Assembly: GCA_946631075.1 (NCBI GenBank)
Contig: CAMOZS010000043.1
Coordinates: 1-10,978 of the forward strand
Source of the DNA: an uncultured Bacillota bacterium
GTDB lineage: Bacteria; Bacillota; Clostridia; Peptostreptococcales; Anaerovoracaceae
Length of the DNA stretch: 10,978 nt
Reading direction: 5' to 3'
In this document: one piece after another, positions 1 through 5,706 of the stretch
How the letters are laid out: each line of letters opens with the position of its first letter
Position numbering within the stretch: the stretch's first letter is position 1
The notes under the pieces: generated by a model
Databases searched by the model: none
What the model was told of the DNA's origin: nothing
Seen by the model: the letters and a program-made list of their open reading frames with translations, nothing else
Program-made: the position numbers and the translations under genes

Positions 1-661
1 TGTAGAACATGTCCTCTTCGAACTTGGGCAGCTGGCCGGTGCCGGTCATGGCCATACGGTTGACCATGAAGGGGGGCAGGATCTCAGTATAGCCCTGCTC
101 CTCTGTGTGCAGGTCCAGCATGAAGTTGATGACCGCCCGCTCCAGTCTGGCGCCCATGCCCTTGTAAACGGTGAACCGGGTGCCAGCGATCTTGGCGGCC
201 CGCTCGAAGTCCAGGATGTCCAGGTCCTCGCCGATGTCCCAGTGAGCCTTCATCTCATAGCTCTCTTCTCTGGGAGTTCCCCACTTGCGCAGCTCGACGT
301 TGTCGCTGTCGTCGACGCCTTCCTGTACGTCCTTGTAGGGGGTGTTGGGCACGTTCAGCAGGGCCGAGCGCAGAGCCTCTTCCGTCTCGGAGACCTGTCC
401 GTCCAGTTCCTTGATATCGTCAGAAAGCTTTTTGAGTTCCGCCATCAGCTCGGTGGTGTCCCTGCCTTCCTTCTTGTAGACCGGGATCTGCTTGGAAGAA
501 GTCTTCTGCCGGTTCTTCATCTGCTCTACCGTCGCCAGCAGCTCTCTTCTTTTTTTGTCCAGCTCCACGACCTGGCTCAGTCCGAAATCGCCCTTTCCCC
601 GCAGCTCCACTGCCTTCTTGACGCCTTCGTAGTCTTCTCTGATTCTCTTGATATCTAACAT
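1..661 (-). CDS. serS: Seryl-tRNA synthetase, N-terminal part (cut by window edge)
   Basis: Class II aminoacyl-tRNA synthetase that charges tRNA-Ser (and tRNA-Sec where present) with serine in the cytoplasm. The first 220 codons are visible, beginning MLDIKRIREDYEGVKKAVEL. Residues about 1-110 form the long antiparallel coiled-coil arm that grips the tRNA extra arm, with the typical charged run and the turn near KNRQKTSSKQIPVYKKEGRD. The sequence GTPREESYEMKAHWDIGEDL then leads into the catalytic core. ARLERAVINFMLDLHTEEQG followed by YTEILPPFMVN is motif 1, the dimer interface. Motifs 2 and 3 lie beyond the left edge. The ATG at 659-661 is preceded by GGAGG with a spacing of about 7 bases. 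It starts only 18 bp after the stop of the glutamine-synthetase-like gene with no terminator between, so co-transcription is likely. Identity is secure from the sequence pattern of the family. Confidence 0.96.
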   Translation of the reverse strand, partial: MLDIKRIREDYEGVKKAVELRGKGDFGLSQVVELDKKRRELLATVEQMKNRQKTSSKQIPVYKKEGRDTTELMAELKKLSDDIKELDGQVSETEEALRSALLNVPNTPYKDVQEGVDDSDNVELRKWGTPREESYEMKAHWDIGEDLDILDFERAAKIAGTRFTVYKGMGARLERAVINFMLDLHTEEQGYTEILPPFMVNRMAMTGTGQLPKFEEDMFY

Positions 662-679
662 CTCATGCCTCCATAGTGA

Positions 680-2596
680 TTAGAAAAGGTTTTTCTTATA
701 TGATAAGTACATTTTGATCAGCTTCTCGACCTCGCTCTGCATCTCCACCTGCAGATCGGATGCCGTTTCGTAATCCTCCGCCTCCAGTGCCTCGATGATC
801 CGGGTCAGCAGGCAGGTCTCGGCGACGGTGTTCCGTCCGATCCGGTCTCTGAGCCTGGAGATCCGCTCCCAGTTGCGCCGGTCGTAATCCACGCTGTCAT
901 TGTCGGTGTGGGCCTTGCGGCAGCGGCGCAGGGTGTTCATCATGTCGGGGATGATCCGGCTGCGCAGTTCCATCTTCCACTGGGACAGTACCGCTTCACG
1001 ATAGGATTCCAGAGTCGTATCGGTCATGACGTCATCCCGCTTGAAGATCTCCAGCTTTTGGGGGTACTCGTCGAAGGCCCGGATGTTCTCCCATACGGTC
1101 TGGGGGGCCTTGCCGAAGAAGCGGTCTCGCTCCTCCTCGGTGAACTCGTCGAAAACGTCCTTCTCAGTCCGGTAGACCCGGTCGGTATCCAGGTAGAAGT
1201 CCTCTTCCCCGTACTCCTTGGAAATGGACCGTTCCAGCTCTTCCGGCGTCTTGCCCGCCTCCAGGGCCGCCTTGATCCCGTCCAGCATGGCCATGTAGGA
1301 GGCCGCCAGGACCAGATAGGTGTTGCTCTTGGGGTTGGGGGATCTCAGCTCGAACCGGGTAGCCAGCGGATTTCCCACCTCACGGACCAGTCCGACCAGG
1401 ACCGTCCGGTTTCTGGAGGGCACCTGGGCTGTGTGTCCCAGGGAGGTCACGGTACAGACCGGAGCCTCAAAACCTGGCTTGAGCCGGTTCAGGGCATCGT
1501 TGGTGGAACTGACGAAGGGGTTGACCACATCGTAATTCTTCAGCAGTCCCATCAGGGCGCCGAATCCGACCGGATTCAGGAACTGGTTCTGGGGATCACT
1601 GGGCGAGAAGAGGTTGACCATCCTGCCATTCTTCAGCCGGGCCGCTACCCCCATGTGGGTATGCTCGCCGCTGCCGGCGATCCCGACCATGGGTTTGGCC
1701 ATGAAGGTGACATCCAGTCCGTAAAGGCGGAAGATGTCACGGACCACGTATTTGATATGGTTCTCATTGTCGGCCGCCTGGACCGCGGAAGAGTATTTCC
1801 AGTCGATCTCCAGCTGTTCCATGACGTGATCATAGTTGCCGGAATTCTCCAGTTTAGCTTTGACACCGCCCACTTCCTTGTGGCCCATCTCCATGTAGAA
1901 TCCGTACTGCTGCAGTACCAGCATGACCTCTTCCAGGGCGGTCCGCACCGGCCCGCTGGTCCGCTTCCAGTACTGCTCCTTCAGCATCTGGGCCGTAGAG
2001 AGCTGCTCCCGGTCGGCGTCGTCCTCAGGGGAACGGACCCAGAACTCCAGCTCAGTGGCCGCAGTGATCATGATCTCATCGATCTCATCCACGCTGTCGA
2101 TATCCATATACTCCAGGGCGTAGGGATTTTCCCGCAAAAGCTGGAGCAGGTCTTTTTTGAAATTACGGATGGCATCTCTGAGAATGACCCTGGAACCGAC
2201 TCCCTCGTTGTCATCGTGGACCAGGGAGGATGGGATCCGAAGGGTCCCGACCGGAAGGCCGGTCTCAGGATCCGGATAAGAGAAATTGTGGTCCACGAAC
2301 CAGTTGACCGTCGTATCCGGAATGATGTCTACTTTCGCGTTGTTCAGTTTGGCGATCTTGGGAAGAACTACCGAGGATCCGTCGGTCTGCACCCCTTCCT
2401 TCAGGAACTTGCGGATGTCCTTGAGGAATTCGCTCACCGGGATCTTCTCATCTGTGTCATGTCCTCCGATGTCGATGCCGACCAGGGAAACGAACTTCAC
2501 CTCCGGGTGAGCCAGCAGGACTCTCTGTATCTCCGCCTCGTTGTGCCTGTCCGCCGATATCCTGAACAGCATCTTACTGAAATCGTAATTCAGCAT
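680..2596 (-). CDS. Glutamine synthetase family protein, long form with C-terminal helical extension
   Basis: An ATP-dependent ligase that joins glutamate to ammonia or, in relatives, to an amine; cytoplasmic. The protein has 638 residues, against about 440-470 for ordinary GlnA. The N-terminal beta-grasp domain includes DIGGHDTDEKIP (41-53) and TDGSS (71-75). The catalytic core shows the paired metal glutamates in TELEFWV (181-187), HKEV (239-242), GSGEHTH (308-314), the flap RLKPGFEAP (371-379), SRNR (394-397) and FELRSPNPKSN (415-425). After LDGI (438-441) comes an extra stretch of nearly 200 mostly helical, charged residues with no domain I recognise. Departures from Salmonella GlnA: the substrate Asn264 position is Ala307, and the GQNE glutamate motif is degenerate (GVKAKLE, 244-250). 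The length and sequence fit a clostridial clade usually annotated glutamine synthetase, so I leave glnA off. The ATG at 2594-2596 follows an AAGGAAAGG-like ribosome site about 10 bases away. serS follows after 18 bp. Confidence 0.9.
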   Translation of the reverse strand: MLNYDFSKMLFRISADRHNEAEIQRVLLAHPEVKFVSLVGIDIGGHDTDEKIPVSEFLKDIRKFLKEGVQTDGSSVVLPKIAKLNNAKVDIIPDTTVNWFVDHNFSYPDPETGLPVGTLRIPSSLVHDDNEGVGSRVILRDAIRNFKKDLLQLLRENPYALEYMDIDSVDEIDEIMITAATELEFWVRSPEDDADREQLSTAQMLKEQYWKRTSGPVRTALEEVMLVLQQYGFYMEMGHKEVGGVKAKLENSGNYDHVMEQLEIDWKYSSAVQAADNENHIKYVVRDIFRLYGLDVTFMAKPMVGIAGSGEHTHMGVAARLKNGRMVNLFSPSDPQNQFLNPVGFGALMGLLKNYDVVNPFVSSTNDALNRLKPGFEAPVCTVTSLGHTAQVPSRNRTVLVGLVREVGNPLATRFELRSPNPKSNTYLVLAASYMAMLDGIKAALEAGKTPEELERSISKEYGEEDFYLDTDRVYRTEKDVFDEFTEEERDRFFGKAPQTVWENIRAFDEYPQKLEIFKRDDVMTDTTLESYREAVLSQWKMELRSRIIPDMMNTLRRCRKAHTDNDSVDYDRRNWERISRLRDRIGRNTVAETCLLTRIIEALEAEDYETASDLQVEMQSEVEKLIKMYLSYKKNLF

Positions 2597-2612
2597 TTAT
2601 GTCTATCCTTTC

Positions 2613-2650
2613 CTTAAGAAAACATTCCCGAAGAGCTCCCCGGGAATGTT
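2613..2650 (-). terminator. Intrinsic terminator / possible attenuator before the GS-family gene
   Basis: A perfect 10-bp inverted repeat, AACATTCCCG (2621-2630) and CGGGAATGTT (2641-2650), encloses a 10-base loop that can extend the stem by G-U and G-C pairs. Read on the minus strand the stem is followed by TTTTCTT. There is no T-tract on the plus side, so it acts leftward. It ends the zinc-ribbon/UPF0182 unit. It lies only about 17-25 bases before the GS-family start codon, so it is also part of any leader transcribed from further upstream. Confidence 0.85.
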
Positions 2651-2702
2651 CGAAATCTGCTTCATGCTGTCTTGCCGCATGGAGTCGAATCAGTCCCTCA
2701 GT
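2651..2702 (-). other. Short leader segment between UPF0182 stop and terminator
   Basis: This 52-base segment lies just after the UPF0182 stop codon. It can form a small stem, GCATG (2677-2681) with CATGC (2663-2667), within an outer TTCGA/TCGAA pairing (2649-2653 with 2685-2689). The outer pairing shares two bases with the terminator stem. No convincing sigma-A promoter is seen: the best spacing gives poor -35 and -10 matches. The whole gap 2597-2702 holds only this, the hairpin and the ribosome site. Confidence 0.3.
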
Positions 2703-5663
2703 TTATTCTGCCAACTGATTCAGATATTCCTCCAGCTCATCCATGTATTTGCCGTACTTCGCCCAGTCGCCGTCCTTGATCGCTTCCTGAGCGCTGTCGT
2801 AAGCGCCCTGGGCCGCTTCGATCAGTTCGGTCTTGGTCATGGTCTCTTCGCCCTCTTCCTGGTCGCCTTTCTTACCGCCCTGCTGGATATCTTCGCTGCC
2901 CTTGCTCTCGTGGGCGCTGCCCTCTCCGAACAGCTCATTCAGAGCTTCGGCCAGGGTGGATTCATAGGCGATCTCATCGCCATAGACGACGATGACTCTC
3001 TTGACCTCCGGGATACTGGAGTTGGTCGCTTCCAGATAGACCGGCTCAACATAGAGCAGGGAGTCTTCGATCGGGATGACGAAGAGGTTGCCCCGGCTGT
3101 ACTTGGATCCGGAGGAATCCCACAGGGAGAATTCCTTGGAGATCTCCGTGTTCTGGTCGATCTGGGCTTCTACCTGCATGGGTCCGTAGACGACCTTGCT
3201 CTTGGGCATCTGGTAGAGGACCAGGTTGCCGTACTGGTCGCCGTCGTTTCTGGCCACCAGCAGACCCATCAGGTTCCTCTTGTCCTTAGGCGTGAACGGG
3301 ATCGAATTGACGAATTCCGCGCTCTTCTCACCCGGCAGCTTCATGATGTAGTAGTTTGGCGTCATCGCCTGCTCTTCTGTTCCGTAGATCTCGCTGGCGA
3401 TCTGCCACAGGTCCTCGTTCTGATAGAAGACCTTCACATCGTTCATGTGATATCTCTGATAGATCTCCGCCTGGATGTTGAGCAGAGTTCCCGGATATCT
3501 GATGTGGGCCTTGATGCCTTCCGGCATCTCGTCGATGTCCTTGAACAGCTTGGGATAGATGCTCTTGAAGGTCTGCGCGATGGCATCATCCTTGTCCACG
3601 ATGTAGTAGCTGGTATCTCCGTTGTAGGCGTCGATGACGACCTTGATGGAGTTTCTGACGTAGTTCACGTCAGTCTCTGAGCTGTAGGGCTCGGAGTAGG
3701 GATACCGGTTGGTCGCTGTATAGGCATCCATGATCCAGTAGAGCTTGCCGTCTACCGTGGTCATATAGGGATCCTCGTCATAATCCAGATAGGGCATGAT
3801 CGTCTTGACACGGGTCATGATGTTCCGGTTGATCAGGATCTTGGAGCTGTTCTTGATGTTGCCGGATACCAGCATCTTCAGGGACCGCTCTCTGACGGAG
3901 AACATCAGTCTGGTCAGCGGATTCATCTTGATGCCGGCAGCGCCGTCGTACTTGACGTACTTGTTGCTGTTGCCGTCCGGGTAGTCGAACTCTTCCTCGG
4001 AGGTGTCGACCAGGACATAGTCGTTGGTCATCTCACCGAAGTAGACCGACGGGTCGGTCACCTGCAGGTCCACGACGGATTCCGGAGGAATATTGGAGAT
4101 CAGCATGTCCGGCTGTCCGCTGGCGGTGATCTTGTCAACGCGGGACAGGGTGACGCCATAGCCGTGGGTGTACTTCAGATGACGGTTCAGCCAGGTGTTG
4201 CTGATCTTCTCTTCATCGATCTCACGGGTAGCCAGGAATGTCTGGGTATAATCTCCGTCGATGGTGTATCTGTCCACATCGACGTCTCCGAATTCGTAGT
4301 ACTGACGGATGGCCTGAGTCTGGTTGTAGAACGTCTTGGCCGGTGAATAGTCATTGATACGGATATTGGAGATGGTCTCCTCATTGGCCGCTATGTCATC
4401 GCTGTTCAGGTCATGACTTGCCTTGAAGGCTTTCATGTCGACCCCGTCCAGGCCATAGGCGTACTGAGTGTATTCGATGTTTCTCTCCAGATACTTGCTT
4501 TCTTTATTGATTTCGTCCGGCTGTACGATCAGGCTCTGGACCAGCATACCGCCGCCTGTACCGATCAGGCCGATGATGATCATGATGATCGGAACTGCCA
4601 CTGCCGGCTTGACTCTCTTCCTGGAGATACCGATGGCGACTCCGATGGCCGCGGCAACGGACAGGACCATCAGGATCCTGTACATCCAAAGGGTAACGTT
4701 GACGTCGGTGAATCCGGCTCCGTAAACAGCTCCGGTGCTGCCGAAGAGCAGGTCAAACTGCTTCAGGAAGAAGTAGACGCCGACCATGAGGAAGAAGAGG
4801 ATGCCGACAACGATCAGCTGCTTCTGTGCGATATGCAGAAGCAGACGGATGTTCTGGTTGTCGATCTCCTGTTTCCTTGACGGCTTCTTCTGGCCTCCGC
4901 CGAAAATGCCGCCCAGAGGGCCGTTATTCCCGCCCTTGCTGAACTGTTTGCTGAATCTGCCGAAGATATCGTTGATCTCGCTGAACGGGTTGTTGTCGTC
5001 CATGCGGGCTCCGGTGTAACGGTCTTCTTCGTCATCGTAGTATTCTTCTTCTTCCTCTTCCTCCTCCACATCTTCGACCTGCTCGAAGATCTTCGGAGTC
5101 CGGACCGTCAGAAGGACCATGTAATAGACGAAGGTCAGTATGGCGAAGGCAACGATCAGCATGATCACCATCGCGTTGAGCTGTTCTATGAAGTTCAGCT
5201 TGAACACATAGAACGAGATGTCCATTTTATATAGTGGATCTTTGATATCAAAATTGGTGCTGTTGGTGAACTGGAGGGTCTGGAACCACAATCGGGTCAC
5301 GGCGAAATAGGTGGCCACCACGCCGAAGGCTCCGGCAAGTCCCCAGGATATCAGATTCAGCCTGCGATGATTGGTCTCCTCGTCAGACTCAACTTTCTTC
5401 ATATAGCCCTTTTTCAGGAATTTAAGATAGATATAGGCCAGGAACGTGACTATGACGAATACCGGCACGCCGATCTTGAGCTGTGTGAACAGCTTGGTCA
5501 GGAATACCGAAACATAGCCAAGCTCTCTGAACCACATGAAGTCGGTGATCCAGCCGATCAGGGCGACGAACAGAAGGATGATCAACAGAACGATGATGAT
5601 TATCCCCTTGGCGCCTAGTCTGCCTTTCTTCTCTTTTTTGTCTTTTGTCTCTTCCAAATCCAA
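2703..5663 (-). CDS. UPF0182 family membrane protein (COG1615/PF03699 type)
   Basis: Large integral membrane protein of a widespread family whose function is not established. It has 986 residues. I see seven membrane segments at about 18-40, 64-84, 104-124, 162-186, 280-300, 325-347 and 353-379. The positive-inside rule puts the basic N-terminus in the cytoplasm and about 600 residues after TM7 outside. Family signatures include DPLYKMDISFYVF (142-154) and, in the outer domain, the IRQYYEFGDVDVDRYTIDG stretch followed by ATREI. The cytoplasmic loop between TM4 and TM5 carries a run of eight Glu (200-207) inside a longer acidic patch, then a Gly-rich basic part. The tail is charged and ends in a helical segment, AIKDGDWAKYGKYMDELEEY, also typical of the family. 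It follows the zinc-ribbon gene by 43 bp in what looks like one transcript. The start is TTG; see the ribosome-site entry for the choice between two TTG codons. Confidence 0.94.
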   Translation of the reverse strand: MDLEETKDKKEKKGRLGAKGIIIIVLLIILLFVALIGWITDFMWFRELGYVSVFLTKLFTQLKIGVPVFVIVTFLAYIYLKFLKKGYMKKVESDEETNHRRLNLISWGLAGAFGVVATYFAVTRLWFQTLQFTNSTNFDIKDPLYKMDISFYVFKLNFIEQLNAMVIMLIVAFAILTFVYYMVLLTVRTPKIFEQVEDVEEEEEEEEYYDDEEDRYTGARMDDNNPFSEINDIFGRFSKQFSKGGNNGPLGGIFGGGQKKPSRKQEIDNQNIRLLLHIAQKQLIVVGILFFLMVGVYFFLKQFDLLFGSTGAVYGAGFTDVNVTLWMYRILMVLSVAAAIGVAIGISRKRVKPAVAVPIIMIIIGLIGTGGGMLVQSLIVQPDEINKESKYLERNIEYTQYAYGLDGVDMKAFKASHDLNSDDIAANEETISNIRINDYSPAKTFYNQTQAIRQYYEFGDVDVDRYTIDGDYTQTFLATREIDEEKISNTWLNRHLKYTHGYGVTLSRVDKITASGQPDMLISNIPPESVVDLQVTDPSVYFGEMTNDYVLVDTSEEEFDYPDGNSNKYVKYDGAAGIKMNPLTRLMFSVRERSLKMLVSGNIKNSSKILINRNIMTRVKTIMPYLDYDEDPYMTTVDGKLYWIMDAYTATNRYPYSEPYSSETDVNYVRNSIKVVIDAYNGDTSYYIVDKDDAIAQTFKSIYPKLFKDIDEMPEGIKAHIRYPGTLLNIQAEIYQRYHMNDVKVFYQNEDLWQIASEIYGTEEQAMTPNYYIMKLPGEKSAEFVNSIPFTPKDKRNLMGLLVARNDGDQYGNLVLYQMPKSKVVYGPMQVEAQIDQNTEISKEFSLWDSSGSKYSRGNLFVIPIEDSLLYVEPVYLEATNSSIPEVKRVIVVYGDEIAYESTLAEALNELFGEGSAHESKGSEDIQQGGKKGDQEEGEETMTKTELIEAAQGAYDSAQEAIKDGDWAKYGKYMDELEEYLNQLAE

Positions 5664-5672
5664 TTACCTCCC
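5655..5672 (-). promoter_or_regulatory. Ribosome site and competing TTG starts of UPF0182 gene
   Basis: GGGAGG lies at 5667-5672 on the minus strand. The first in-frame TTG (5661-5663) is only 3 bases downstream and directly follows an in-frame TAA (5664-5666), so the frame cannot begin earlier. A second TTG at codon 3 (5655-5657) is 9 bases away, a more usual distance. The next in-frame ATG is at residue 43, inside the first loop, too late for TM1. Translation therefore starts at a TTG, more likely codon 3 on spacing alone. Confidence 0.7.
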
Positions 5673-5706
5673 GCGGGATCGATTAGTTGTAACTGATTAT
5701 TGTTTA

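Noticed and set aside
908..2617. Plus-strand open frame of 569 codons opposite the GS-family gene
   Set aside because: It mirrors a gene with clear family motifs; its translation has no recognisable domain and it lacks a ribosome site. Long antisense frames are expected from the codon composition here.
2680..2700. GAGTCGAATCAGTC resembling a tRNA T-arm
   Set aside because: The flanking bases do not form the 5-bp T-stem, and there is no acceptor, D or anticodon arm on either strand.
2646..3680. Plus-strand open frame of 344 codons opposite the UPF0182 3' half
   Set aside because: No ribosome site or motif; it overlaps a conserved family member on the minus strand.
5664..5706. CCCGCGGG palindrome and AGTT/AACT near-palindrome in the gap between the zinc-ribbon and UPF0182 genes
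   Set aside because: Too short, with no loop or T-tract to be a terminator; it does not break the inferred two-gene unit.
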